Program-made: the position numbers and the translations under genes | In this document: positions 38,943-52,441 of the stretch, piece after piece | How the letters are laid out: every line of letters begins with the position of its first letter | Numbering within the stretch: the stretch's first letter is position 1 | Assembly: GCA_949152475.1 (NCBI GenBank) | Contig: OX424563.1 | Coordinates: 40,186,120-40,250,119, forward strand | Length of the DNA stretch: 64,000 bases | Reading direction: 5' to 3' | Source: Terebella lapidaria | Lineage: Eukaryota; Annelida; Polychaeta; Terebellida; Terebellidae | The notes under the pieces: generated by a model | Told to the model about the DNA's origin: nothing | Seen by the model: only the letters and a program-made list of their open reading frames with translations | Database searches by the model: none

Positions 38943-39930
38943 TCACATGTCCATCATACGATAGAGCGTCACATGTCCATTATACGGTGGAGCGTCCCAT
39001 GTCCATCGTACGGTGGAGCATAGCATGTCCATCGTACGGTGGAGCGTCAGATGTCCATCGTACGGTGGAGCATCACATGTCCGTCGTACGGTGGAGCATC
39101 GCATGTCGATCGTACGGTGGAGCGTCCCATGCCCATCGTACGATGGAGCATCCCATGTCCTTTGTACGGTGGAGCGTCACATGTCCATCGTACGGTGGAG
39201 CATAGCATGTCCATCGTACGGTGGAGCATAACATGTCCATCGTACGGTGGAGCATAACATGTCCATCGTACGGTGGAGCATCACATGTCCATCGTACGGT
39301 GGAGCATCGCATGTCGATCGTACGGTGGAGCGTCACATGTCCATCGTACGATGGAGCATCCCATGTCCATCGTACGGTGGGGCGTCACATGTCCATCGTA
39401 CAGTGGAGCCTCGCATGTCCATCATACAGTGGAGCGTCACATGTCCATCGTACAGTGGAGCCTCGCATGTCCATCATACAGTGGAGCGTCACATGTCCAT
39501 CGTACAGTGGAGCATCGCATGTCCATCGTATAGTGGAGCGTCACATGTCCATCGTACAGTGGAGCATCACATGTCCATCGTACGGTGGAGCGTCAGATGT
39601 CCATCGTACTGTGGGGCGTCACATGTCCATCTTACGGTGGAGCTTCGCTAGTCCATCCTACGGTAGAGCGTCGCATGTCCATCGTATGGTGGAGGGTCAC
39701 ATGTCCATTGTACAGTGGAGCCTTGCATGTCCATCATACGGTGGAGCGTCACATGTCCATTGTACAGTGGAGCGTCACATGTCCATCGTACGGTGGAGCA
39801 TCGCATGTCTATCGTACGGTGGAGCGTCACATGTCCATCTTATGGTGGAACCTCGCATGTCCATCATTCGGTGGAGCGTCACATGTCCATCGTACGGTGG
39901 AGCATCTCATGTCCATCGTATGGTGGAGCG
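38943..39930 (+). repeat. 988-bp tandem unit, copy 2
   Basis: Second copy of the 38-monomer unit, with the CTAG variant near 39637 and the GTGGGGCG unit near 39611. Two adjacent monomers that end in CATAGC and CAGATG in copy 1 read CATAACATG here (39227 and 39253). Correspondence ends near 39830. Confidence 0.83.
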
Positions 39931-42430
39931 TTAGATGTCCATCGTACAGTGGAGCATCACATGTCAATCGTACTGTGAAGCATCGCATGTCGATCGTACG
40001 GTGAAGCGTCTCATGTCCATCGTACGGTGGAGCGTCACATGTCCATCGTACGGTGGAGCATAGCATGTCCATCGTATGGTGGAGCATCACATGTCCATCG
40101 TACGATGGAGCATCCCATGTCCATCGTACGGTGGAGCGTCACATGTCCATCGTACGGTGTAGCGTCACATGTCCATCCTACGGTGGAGCGTCAGATGTCC
40201 ATCGTATGGTGGAACATCACATGTCCATCGTATGGTGGTGCATCGCATATCCATCGTACAGTGGAGTGTCACATGTCCATCATACGGTGGAGCATCCCAT
40301 GTCCATCGTACGGTGGAGCGTAACATGTCCATCTTACAGTGGAGCCTCGCATGTCCATCCTTCGGTGGAGCGTCACATGTCCATCGTACGGTGGAGCGTC
40401 GCATATCCATCGTACGGTGGAGCGTCACATGTCCATCTTATGGTGGAGCCTCGCATGTCCATCATTCGGTGGAGCGTCCCATGTCCATCATACAGTGGAG
40501 CGTCACATGTCCATTGTACAGTGGAGCCTTGCATGTCCATCATACGGTGGAGCGTCACATGTCCATCGTACGATGGAGCGTCGCATGTCCATCGTACGGT
40601 GCAGCGTCCCATGTCCATCGTACGGTGGAGCGTCACATGTCCATCGTACGGTGGAGCATAGCATGTCCATCGTACGGTGGAGCGTCAGATGTCCATCGTA
40701 TGGTGGTGGAGCGTCACATGTCCATCGTACGGTGGAGCGTCGCATGTCCATCGTACGGTGGAGCGTCACATGTCCATCTTACGGTGGAGCCTCGCATGTC
40801 CATCATTCGGTGGAGCGTCCCATGTCCATCGTACGGTGGAGCGTCACATGTCCATCTTATGGTGGAGCCTCGCATGTCCATCATTCGGTGGAGCATCACA
40901 TGTCCATCGTACGGTGGAGCGTCCCATGTCCATCGTACCGTGGAGCATCACATGTCCATCGTGCGGTGGAGCATCACATGTCCATCGTGCGGTGGAGCAT
41001 AGCATGTCCATCGCACGCTGGAGCGTCAGATGTCCATCGTACGGTGGAGCATCACATGTCCATCGTACGGTGGAGCATCGCATGTCCATCGTACGGTGGA
41101 GCGTCAGATGTCCATCGTACGGTGGAGCATCACATGTCCATCGTACGGTGGAGCATTGCATGTCGATCGTACGGTGAAGCGTCACATGTCCATCGTATGT
41201 GGAGCATCGCATGTCCATGGTATGGTGGAGCATCCCATGTTCATCGTACGGTGGAGCCTCGCATGTCCATCATACGGTGGAGCGTCACATGTTCATCATA
41301 CGGTGGAGCATCACATGTTCATCGTACAGTGGATCATCGCATGTCCATCGTACAGTGGAGCGTCACATGTCCATCATACATTGGAGCGTCCCATGTCCAT
41401 CGTACGGTGGAGCATCACATGTCCATCGTACGGTGGAGCATCGCATGTCGATCGTACGGTGGAGCATCTCATGTCCATCGTATGGTGGAGCGTTAGATGT
41501 CCATCGTACAGTGGAGCATCACATGTCAATCGTACTGTGAAACATCGCATGTCGATCGTACGGTGGAGCGTCTCATGTCCATCGTACGGTGGAGCGTCAC
41601 ATGTCCATCGTATGGTAGAGCATAGCATGTCCATCGTATGGTGGAGCATCACATGTCCATCGTACGATGGAGCATCCCATGTCCATCGTACGGTGGAGCG
41701 TCACATGTCCATCGTACGGTGGAGCGTCACATGTCCATCCTACGGTGGAGCGTCAGATGTCCATCGTACGGTGGAACATCACATGTCCATCGTACGATGG
41801 AGCGTCGCATGTCCATCGTACGGTGGAGCATAACATGTCCATCTTACAGTGGAGCCTCGCATGTCCATCCTTTGGTGGAGCATCACATGTCCATCCTTCG
41901 GTGGAGCGTCACATGTCCATCGTACGGTGGAGCGTCGCATGTCCATCGTACGGTGGAGCGTCACATGTCCATCTTATGGTGGAGCCTCGCATGTCCATCA
42001 TTCGGTGGAGCGTCCCATGTCCATTGTACAGTGGAGCCTTGCATGTCCATCATACGGTGGAGCGTCACATGTCCATTGTACAGTGGAGAGTCACATGTCC
42101 ATCTTACGGTGGAGCCTCGTATGTCCATCGTACGGTGGAGCGTCACATGTCCATCGTACAGTGGAGCTTTGCATGTCCATCATACAGTGGAGCGTCACAT
42201 GTCCATCGTACGGTGGAGCGTCACATGTCCATATACGGTGGAGCGTCTCATGTCCATCGTACGGTGGAGCGTCACATGTCCATTATACGGTGGAGCGTCC
42301 CATGTCCATCGTACGGTGGAGCGTCACATGTCTATCGTACGCTGGAGCATAGCATGTCCATCGTACGGTGGAGCGTCAGATGTCCATCGTACGGTGGAGC
42401 GTCACATGTCCATCTTACGGTGGAGCTTCG
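39931..42430 (+). repeat. Region F mosaic satellite
   Basis: No gene is present. 39827-40090 corresponds to 42610-42873 (offset 2,783 bp). A three-base insertion makes GGTGGTGGAGC at 40704. The stretch 41199-41500 carries CATGTTCATC and CATTGGAGCG units that are otherwise typical of HOR-B near 9.57-9.80 kb and 10.53-10.75 kb. 41764-42248 matches 37316-37800. Confidence 0.72.
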
Positions 42431-43354
42431 CTAGTCCATCCTACGGTAGAGCGTCGCATGTCCATCGTACGGTGGAGTGTCACATGTCCATTGTACAGTG
42501 GAGCCTTGCATGTCCATCATACGGTGGAGCATCACATGTCCATCGTACAGTGGAGCATCACATGTCCATCGTACGGTGGAGCATCGCATGTCTATCGTAC
42601 GGTGGAGCGTCACATGTCCATCTTACGGTGGAACCTCGCATGTCCATCATTCGGTGGAGCGTCACATGTCCATCGTACGGTGGAGCATCTCATGTCCATC
42701 GTATGGTGGAGCGTTAGATGTCCATCGTACAGTGGAGCATCACATGTCAATCGTACTGTGAAGCATCGCATGTCGATCGTACGGTGGAGCGTCTCATGTC
42801 CATCGTACGGTGGAGCATCAAATGTCAATCGTACGGTGGAGCATAGCATGTCCATCGTATGGTGGAGCATCACCTGTCCATCGTACGATGGAGCATCCCA
42901 TGTCCATCGTACGGTGGAGCGTCACATGTCCATCGTACGGTGGAGCGTCACATGTCCATCGTACGGTGGAGCGTCACATGTCCATCCTACGGTGGAGCGT
43001 CACATGTCCATCGTACGGTGGAACATCACATGTCCATCGTACGGTGGAGCATCGCATATCCATCGTACAGTGGAGTGTCACATGTCCATCATACGGTGGA
43101 GCATCCCATGTCCATCGTACGACGGAGCGTCGCATGTCCATCGTACGGTGGAGCGTAACATGTCCATCTTACAGTGGAGCCTCGCATGTCCATCCTTCGG
43201 TGGAGCGTCACATGTCCATCGTACGGTGGAGCGTCGCATGTCCATCGTACGGTGGAGCGTCACATGTCCATCTTATGGTGGAGCCTCGCATGTCCATTAT
43301 TCGGTGGAGCGTCCCATGTGGAGCGTCACATGTCCATCTTACGGTGGAGCTTCG
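42431..43354 (+). repeat. Region F tandem unit 1 (924 bp)
   Basis: The unit runs from the CTAG/CCTACGGTAGAGC pair to the next one. Its length, 924 bp, is 35 monomers plus the 14-bp partial monomer at 43315-43328. It contains CATCTTACGGTGGAACC, GAGCATCAAATG, CACCTGTCC, CCTTCGGTGG and TTATTCGGTGG units, all found again in the next two units. Confidence 0.87.
43315..43328 (+). repeat. 14-bp partial monomer (CATGTGGAGCGTCA)
   Basis: CATG is joined directly to TGGAGCGTCA, so twelve bases of the monomer are missing. The same scar is at 44369-44382, exactly 1,054 bp later, showing that units 1 and 2 share ancestry to the exclusion of unit 3. Confidence 0.92.
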
Positions 43355-44408
43355 CTAGTCCATCCTACGGTAGAGCGTCGCATGTCCATCGTACGGTGGA
43401 GTGTCACATGTCCATTGTACAGTGGAGCCTTGCATGTCCATCATACGGTGGAGCGTCACATGTCCATTGTACAGTGGAGCATCACATGTCCATCGTACGG
43501 TGGAGCATCGCATGTCTATCGTACGGTGGAGCGTCACATGTCCATTGTACAGTGGAGCCTTGCATGTCCATCATACGGTGGAGCGTCACATGTCCATCGT
43601 ACAGTGGAGCATCACATGTCCATCGTACGGTGGAGCATCGCATGTCTATCGTACGGTGGAGCGTCACATGTCCATCTTACGGTGGAACCTCGCATGTCCA
43701 TCATTCGGTGGAGCGTCACATGTCCATCGTACGGTGGAGCATCTCATGTCCATCGTATGGTGGAGCGTTAGATGTCCATCGTACAGTGGAGCATCACATG
43801 TCAATCGTACTGTGAAGCATCGCATGTCGATCGTACGGTGGAGCGTCTCATGTCCATCGTACGGTGGAGCATCAAATGTCCATCGTACGGTGGAGCATAG
43901 CATGTCCATCGTATGGTGGAGCATCACCTGTCCATCGTACGATGGAGCATCCCATGTCCATCGTACGGTGGAGCATCACATGTCCATCGTACGGTGGAGC
44001 GTCACATGTCCATCGTACGGTGGAGCGTCACATGTCCATCCTACGGTGGAGCGTCACATGTCCATCGTACGGTGGAACATCACATGTCCATCGTACGGTG
44101 GAGCATCGCATATCCATCGTACAGTGGAGTGTCACATGTCCATCATACGGTGGAGCATCCCATGTCCATCGTACGACGGAGCGTCGCATGTCCATCGTAC
44201 GGTGGAGCGTAACATGTCCATCTTACAGTGGAGCCTCGCATGTCCATCCTTCGGTGGAGCGTCACATGTCCATCGTACGGTGGAGCGTCGCATGTCCATC
44301 GTACGGTGGAGCGTCACATGTCCATCTTATGGTGGAGCCTCGCATGTCCATTATTCGGTGGAGCGTCCCATGTGGAGCGTCACATGTCCATCTTACGGTG
44401 GAGCTTCG
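43355..44408 (+). repeat. Region F tandem unit 2 (1,054 bp)
   Basis: Same as unit 1 plus a 130-bp (five-monomer) internal duplication at about 43420-43680, where the TTGTACAGTGG/GCCTTGCATG/CATACGGTGG series appears twice. It ends with the second 14-bp partial monomer at 44369-44382. Confidence 0.87.
44369..44382 (+). repeat. 14-bp partial monomer, second copy
   Basis: Identical to 43315-43328 and in the same context (after the TTATTCGGTGG unit, before the CATCTTACGG and CTAG units). Confidence 0.92.
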
Positions 44409-45330
44409 CTAGTCCATCCTACGGTAGAGCGTCGCATGTCCATCGTACGGTGGAGTGTCACATGTCCATTGTACAGTGGAGCCTTGCATGTCCATCATAC
44501 GGTGGAGCGTCACATGTCCATTGTACAGTGGAGCATCACATGTCCATCGTACGGTGGAGCATCGCATGTCTATCGTACGTTGGAGCGTCACATGTCCATC
44601 TTACGGTGGAACCTCGCATGTCCATCATTCGGTGGAGCATCACATGTCCATCGTACGGTGGAGCATCTCATGTCCATCGTATGGTGGAGCGTTAGATGTC
44701 CATCGTACAGTGGAGCATCACATGTCAATCGTACTGTGAAGCATCGCATGTCGATCGTACGGTGGAGCGTCTCATGTCCATCGTACGGTGGAGCGTCAAA
44801 TGTCCATCGTACGGTGGAGCATAGCATGTCCATCGTATGGTGGAGCATCACCTGTCCATCGTACGATGGAGCATCCCATGTACATCGTACGGTGGAGCGT
44901 CACATGTCCATCGTACGGTGGAGCGTCACATGTCCATCCTACCGTGGAGTGTCAGATGTCCATCGTACGGTGGAACATCACATGTCCATCGTACGGTGGA
45001 GCATCGCATATCCATCGTACAGTGGAGTGTCACATGTCCATCATACGGTGGAGCATCCCATGTCCATCGTACGATGGAGCGTCGCATGTCCATCTTACGG
45101 TGGAGCGTAACATGTCCATCTTACAGTGGAGCCTCGCATGTCCATCCTTCGGTGGAGCGTCACATGTCCATCGTACGGTGGAGCGTCGCATGTCCATCGT
45201 ACGGTGGAGCGTCACATGTCCATCTTATGGTGGAGCCTCGCATGTCCATCATTCGGTGGAGCGTCCCATGTCCATCGTACGGTGGAGCCTCACATGTCCA
45301 CCGTGCGGTGGAGCATAGCATGTCCATCGT
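44409..45330 (+). repeat. Region F tandem unit 3 (about 0.92 kb)
   Basis: Third copy, without the 130-bp duplication. It differs by one monomer in the middle (offset to unit 2 falls from 924 to 898 bp between the left and right halves). It lacks the 14-bp partial monomer: at 45270 the sequence continues in register. Confidence 0.82.
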
Positions 45331-46989
45331 ACGGTGGAGCATCAGATGTCCATCGTACGGTGGAGCATCACATGTCCATCGTACGGTGGAGCATCACATG
45401 TCCATCGTACGGTGGAGCATCGCATGTCGATCGTACGGTGGAGCATAGCATGTCCATCGTACGGTGGAGCGTCAGATGTCCATCGTACGGTGGAGCATCA
45501 CATGTCCATCGTTCGGTGGAGCATCGCATGTCGATCGTACGGTGGAGCGTCACATGTCCACCGTACGATGGAGCGTCCCATGTCCATCGTACGGTGGAGC
45601 CTCGCATGTCCATCATACAGTGGAGCGTCACATGTCCGTCGTACAGTGGAGCATCGCATCTCCATCGTACAGTGGAGCGTCGCATGTCCATCGTACATTG
45701 GAGCGTCCCATGTCCATCGTACGGTGGAGCGTCACATGTCCATCGTACAGTGGAGCATCACATGTCCATCGTACGGTGGAGCGTCAGATGTCCATCGTAC
45801 TGTGGAGCGTCACATGTCCATCTTACGGTGGAGCTTCGCTAGTCCATCCTACGGTAGAGCGTCGCATGTCCATCGTACGGTGGAGTGTCACATGTCCATT
45901 GTACAGTGGAGCCTTGCATGTCCATCATACGGTGGAGCGTCACATGTCCATTGTACAGTGGAGCGTCACATGTCCATCTTACGATGGAGCCTCGTATGTC
46001 CATCGTACGGTGGAGCGTCACATGTCCATCATACAGTGGAGCGTCACATGTCCATCGTACGGTGGAGCGTCACATGTCAATCATACGGTGGAGCGTCACT
46101 TGTCCATCGTACGGTGGAGCATCACATGTCCATCATACGGTGGAGCATCCCATGTCTATCGTACGATTGAGCGTCGCATGTCCATCATACGGTGGAGCGT
46201 CACATGTCCATCTTATGGTGGAGCCTCGCATGTCCATCATTCAGTATAGCGTCACATGTCCATCGTACGATGGAGCGTCACATGTCCATGGTACGGTGGA
46301 GCGTCCCATGTCCATCGTACGGTGGAGCGTCACATGTCCATCGTACGGTGGAGCATCCCATGTCCATCGTACGGAGGAGTGTCAGATGTCCATCGTACGG
46401 TGGAGCATCCCATGTCCATCGTACGGTGGAGCGTCACATGTCCATCGTACGGTGGAGCATCCCATGTCCATCGTACGGTGGAGCGTCACATGTCCATCGT
46501 ACGGTGGAGCATAGCATGTCCATCGTACGGTGGAGCGTCACATGTCCATCGTACGGTGGAGCATAGCATGTCCATCGTACGGTGGAGCGTCAGATGTCGA
46601 TCGTACGGTGGAGCATCACATGTCCATCATACGGTGGAGCCTCGCATGTCGATCGTACGGTGGAGCATCACATGTCCATCGTACGATGGAGCATCCCATG
46701 TCCTTCGTACGGTGGAGCGTCACATGTCCATCGTACAGTGGAGCCTCACATGTCCATCATACGGTGGAGCGTCACATGTCCATCGTACAGTGGAGCATCC
46801 CATGTCCATCGTACATTGGAGCGTCCCATGTGCATCGTACGGTGGAGCGTCACATGTCCATCGTACAGTGGAGCATCACATGTCGATCGTACGGTGGAGC
46901 ATCGCATGTCCATCGTACACTGGAGCCTCGCATGTCCATCATACGGTTGAGCGTCACATGTCCATCGTACGGTGGAGCGTCCCATGTCC
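45331..46989 (+). repeat. Satellite linker with HOR-A-like section
   Basis: No gene is present. The CTAG/CCTACGGTAGAGC pair of region F appears once more at 45840. The stretch 46530-46900 corresponds to HOR-A at 5682-6052 (offset 40,848 bp), including CATTGGAGCG followed by GTGCATCG and the double GTCGATCG units. This places a piece of HOR-A far from its main site. Confidence 0.75.
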
Positions 46990-49667
46990 ATCGTACGGTG
47001 GAGCCTCGCATATCCATTGTAAGGTGGAGCGCCAGATGTCCATCGTACAATGGAGCATCACATGTCTATCGTACGGTGGAGCATCGCATGTCCATCGTAT
47101 GATGGAGCATGAGATGTCCATCGTACGGTGGAGCATCACATGTCCATCATACTGTGAAGCATCGCATGTCGATCGTACGGTGGCGCGTCACATGTCCATT
47201 GTACGATAAAGCGTCGCATGTCCATCGTACGGTGGAGCATCACATGTCCATCATACGATGGAGCGTCGCATGTCCATCGTACAGTGGAGCGTCACATGTC
47301 CATCGTACAGTTGAGATTCGCATGTCCATCGTACGGTGGAGCGTCACATGTCCATCGTACGGTGGAGCATCACATGTCCATCCTACGGTGGAGCATCCCA
47401 TGTCCATCGTACGGTGGAGCGTCCCATGTCCATCGTACGGTGGAGCATCACATGTCCATCATACGGTGGATTATCCCATGGCCATCATACGGTGGAGCGT
47501 CCCATGTCCATCGTACGGTGGAGCATCGCATGTCCATCATACGGTGGAGCGTCACATGTCCATCGTACAGTGGAGCATCGCATGTCCATCATACAGTGGA
47601 GCGTTGCATGTCCATCGTACATTGGAGCGTCACATGTCCATCGTACAGTGGAGCATCACATGTCGATCGTACGGTGGAGCATCGGATGTCGATCGTACGA
47701 TGGAGCGTCACATGTCCATCGTATGATGCAGCGTCCCATGTCCATCGTACTGTGGAGCGTCACATGTCCATCTTACGGTGGAGCATCGCTAGTTCATCAT
47801 ACGGTGGAGCATCACATGTCCATCTTACGTTGGAGCATCGCTAGTCCATCGTACGATGGAGCGTCGCATGTCCATTGTACAGCGGAGCATCACATGTCCA
47901 TCATACGGAGGAGCGTCGCATGTCCATCTTACGCTGGAGCGTCACTAGGCCATCATCCGATGTAGCGTCTCATGTCCATCGTACGGTGGAGCGTCATATG
48001 TCCATCGTACATTTGAGCGTCGCATGTCCATCGTACGGAGGAGCATCAGATGTCCATCGTACGGTGGAGCGTCACATGTCCATCGTACGATGGAGCGTCG
48101 CATGTCCATTGTATGGTGGAGCATCGCATGTCCATCAAATGGTGGAGCGTCACATGTCCATTGTACAGCGGAGTGTCACATGTCCATCATATGGTGGAGC
48201 GTCACATGTCCATTGTACAGCGGAGTGTCACATGTCCATCGTATGGTGGAGCATCAGATGTCCATCGTACGGTGGAGCATCCCATGTCCATCGTACGATG
48301 GAGGGTCGCATGTCCATCGTATGGTGGAGCGTCACATGTCCATTTTACGGTGGAGCCTTGCATGTCAATCATACGGTGGAGCGTCACATGGCCATCGTAC
48401 AGTGGAGCCTTGCATGTCAATCATACGGTGGGGCGTCACATGTCCATCGTACAGTGGAGCATCGCATGTCCATCGTACGGTGGAGCGTCATATGTCCATC
48501 GTACATTTGAGCGTCGCATGTCCGTCGTACGGAGGAGCGTCAGATGTCCATCGTACAGTGGAGCGTCACATGTCCATCGTACGATGGAGCGTCGCATGTC
48601 CATTGTATGGTGGAGCATCGCATGTCCATCATATGGTGGAGCCTCACATGTCCATCGTACAGCGGAGTGTCACATGTCCATCATATGGTGGAGCGTCACA
48701 TGTCCATTGTACAGCAGAGTGTCACATGTCCATCGTATGGTGGAGCATCAGATGTCCATCGTACGGTGGAGCATCCCATGTCCATCGTACGATGGAGCGT
48801 CGCAGGTCCATCGTATGGTGGAGCGTCACATGTCCATTTTACGGTGGAGCCTTGCATGTCAATCATACGGTGGAGCGTCACATGGCCATCGTACAGTGGA
48901 GCCTTGCATGTCAATCATACGGTGGGGCATCACATGTCCATCGTACAGTGGAGCTTCGCATGTCCATCGTACGGTGGAGCGTCAGATGTCCATCGTATGG
49001 TGGAGCGTCACATGTCCATCGTACGATGGAGCGTTTGCATGTCCATCATACGGTGGAGCGTCGCATGTCCATCGTACGGTGGAGCGTCACATGTCCATTG
49101 TACAGTGGAGCCTTGCATGTCCATCATACGGTGGAGCGTCACATGTCCATCGTACAGTGGAGCGTCACAGGTCCATCGTATGGTGGAGCATCGCATGTAA
49201 ATCGTACGGTGGAGCATCACATGTCCATCATACGGTGGAGCATCCCATGTCCATCGTACGGTGGAGCGTCACATGTCCATCGTACAGTGGAGCGTCACAG
49301 GTCCATCGTATGGTGGAGCATCGCATGTCTATCGTACGGTGGAGCGTCAGATGTCCATCGTACGGTGGAGCATCCAGGTCCATTGTACGGTGGAGCATCG
49401 CATGTAAATCGTACGGTGGAGCATCACATGTCCATCATACGGTGGAGCATCCCATGTCCATCGTACGATGGAGCGTCGCATGTCCATCATACGGTGGGGC
49501 GTCACATGTCCATCTTACGGTGGAGCATCGATAGTCCATCATACGATAGAGCATCCCATGTCCATCGTACGATATAGCGTCGCATGTCCATCGTACGGTG
49601 GAGCATCACATGTCCATCGTACGGTGGAGCATCACATGTCCATCGTACGGTGGAGCATCACATGTCC
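46990..49667 (+). repeat. Higher-order repeat G, copy 1 (about 2.68 kb)
   Basis: Repeats at 2,678 bp (103 monomers) up to about 47.96 kb and at 2,652 bp (102 monomers) beyond, one monomer near 47975 being absent from copy 2. Markers are CATATCCATTGTAAGG, GGTGGCGCGTC, GTTGAGATTCG, GATTATCCC, GTATGATGCAGC, GGCCATCATCCGATG, CATTTGAGCG and the 27-bp GAGCGTTTGC unit (49026). An internal 494-bp tandem (19 monomers) is seen at 48202 and 48696. Confidence 0.87.
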
Positions 49668-52441
49668 ATCGTACGGTGGAGCCTCGCATATCCATTGTAA
49701 GGTGGAGCGCCAGATGTCCATCGTACAATGGAGCATCACATGTCTATCGTACGGTGGAGCATCGCATGTCCATCGTATGATGGAGCATGAGATGTCCATC
49801 GTACGGTGGAGCATCACATGTCCATCATACTGTGAAGCATCGCATGTCGATCGTACGGTGGCGCGTCACATGTCCATTGTACGATAAAGCGTCGCATGTC
49901 CATCGTACGGTGGAGCATCACATGTCCATCATACGATGGAGCGTCGCATGTCCATCGTACAGTGGAGCGTCACATGTCCATCGTACAGTTGAGATTCGCA
50001 TGTCCATCGTACGGTGGAGCGTCACATGTCCATCGTACGGTGGAGCATCACATGTCCATCCTACGGTGGAGCATCCCATGTCCATCGTACGGTGGAGCGT
50101 CCCATGTCCATCGTACGGTGGAGCATCACATGTCCATCATACGGTGGATTATCCCATGTCCATCATACGGTGGAGCGTCCCATGTCCATCGTACGGTGGA
50201 GCATCGCATGTCCATCATACGGTGGATCGTCACATGTCCATCGTACAGTGGAGCATCGCATGTCCATCATACAGTGGAGCGTTGCATGTCCATCGTACAT
50301 TGGAGCGTCACATGTCCATCGTACAGTGGAGCATCACATGTCGATCGTACGGTGGAGCATCGGATGTCGATCGTACGATGGAGCGTCACATGTCCATCGT
50401 ATGATGCAGCGTCCCATGTCCATCGTACTGTGGAGCGTCACATGTCCATCTTACGGTGGAGCATCGCTAGTCCATCATACGGTGGAGCATCACATGTCCA
50501 TCTTACGTTGGAGCATCGCTAGTCCATCGTACGATGGAGCGTCGCATGTCCATTGTACAGCGGAGCATCACATGTCCATCATACGGAGGAGCGTCGCATG
50601 TCCATCTTACGCTGGAGCGTCACTAGGCCATCATCCGATGTAGCGTCATATGTCCATCGTACATTTGAGCGTCGCATGTCCATCGTACGGAGGAGCATCA
50701 GATGTCCATCGTACGGTGGAGCGTCACATGTCCATCATACGATGGAGCGTCGCATGTCCATTGTATGGTGGAGCATCGCATGTCCATCAAATGGTGGAGC
50801 GTCACATGTCCATTGTACAGCGGAGTGTCACATGTCCATCATATGGTGGAGCGTCACATGTCCATTGTACAGCGGAGTGTCACATGTCCATCGTATGGTG
50901 GAGCATCAGATGTCCATCGTACGGTGGAGCATCCCATGTCCATCGTACGATGGAGGGTCGCATGTCCATCGTATGGTGGAGCGTCACATGTCCATTTTAC
51001 GGTGGAGCCTTGCATGTCAATCATACGGTGGAGCGTCACATGGCCATCGTACAGTGGAGCCTTGCATGTCAATCATACGGTGGGGCGTCACATGTCCATC
51101 GTACAGTGGAGCATCGCATGTCCATCGTACGGTGGAGCGTCATATGTCCATCGTACATTTGAGCGTCGCATGTCCGTCGTACGGAGGAGCGTCAGATGTC
51201 CATCGTACGGTGGAGCGTCACATGTCCATCGTACGATGGAGCGTCGCATGTCCATTGTATGGTGGAGCATCGCATGTCCATCATATGGTGGAGCCTCACA
51301 TGTCCATCGTACAGCGGAGTGTCACATGTCCATCATATGGTGGAGCGTCACATGTCCATTGTACAGCAGAGTGTCACATGTCCATCGTATGGTGGAGCAT
51401 CAGATGTCCATCGTACGGTGGAGCATCCCATGTCCATCGTACGATGGAGCGTCGCAGGTCCATCGTATGGTGGAGCGTCACATGTCCATTTTACGGTGGA
51501 GCCTTGCATGTCAATCATACGGTGGAGCGTCACATGGCCATCGTACAGTGGAGCCTTGCATGTCAATCATACGGTGGGGCATCACATGTCCATCGTACAG
51601 TGGAGCTTCGCATGTCCATCGTACGGTGGAGCGTCAGATGTCCATCGTATGGTGGAGCGTCACATGTCCATCGTACGATGGAGCGTTTGCATGTCCATCA
51701 TACGGTGGAGCGTCGCATGTCCATCGTACGGTGGAGCGTCACATGTCCATTGTACAGTGGAGCCTTGCATGTCCATCATACGGTGGAGCGTCACATGTCC
51801 ATCGTACAGTGGAGCGTCACAGGTCCATCGTATGGTGGAGCATCGCATGTCTATCGTACGGTGGAGCGTCAGATGTCCATCGTACGGTGGAGCATCCAGG
51901 TCCATTGTACGGGGGAGCATCGCATGTAAATCGTACGGTGGAGCATCACATGTCCATCATACGGTGGAGCATCCCATGTCCATCGTACGGTGGAGCGTCA
52001 CATGTCCATCGTACAGTGGAGCGTCACAGGTCCATCGTATGGTGGAGCATCGCATGTCTATCGTACGGTGGAGCGTCAGATGTCCATCGTACGGTGGAGC
52101 ATCCAGGTCCATTGTACGGTGGAGCATCGCATGTAAATCGTACGGTGGAGAATCACATGTCCATCATACGGTGGAGCATCCCATGTCCATCGTACGATGG
52201 AGCGTCGCATGTCCATCATACGGTGGGGCGTCACATGTCCATCTTACGGTGGAGCATCGATAGTCCATCATACGATAGAGCATCCCATATCCATCGTACG
52301 ATATAGCGTCGCATGTCCATCGTACGGTGGAGCATCACATGTCCATCGTACGGTGGAGCATCACATGTCCATCGTACGGTGGAGCATCACATGTCCATCG
52401 TACGGTGGAGCATCACATGTCCATCGTACGGTGGAGCATCA
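49668..52441 (+). repeat. Higher-order repeat G, copy 2 (about 2.77 kb)
   Basis: Second tandem copy of HOR-G with the same markers, including GGCCATCATCCGATG (50626) and GAGCGTTTGC (51681), and the same internal 494-bp tandem (50854 and 51348). It gains 77 bp near 51.9-52.1 kb, where the CAGGTCC/CATCCAGGTCC series is duplicated, bringing the offset to 2,729 bp at the right end. Confidence 0.86.
52312..52441 (+). repeat. Run of five identical monomers
   Basis: Five consecutive monomers starting at 52312, 52338, 52364, 52390 and 52416 are identical (consensus with CATCA at the 3' end). The corresponding place in copy 1 of HOR-G (49583-49660) has three. This is the longest perfectly homogeneous stretch I noticed, and looks like recent local expansion. 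Confidence 0.88.
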
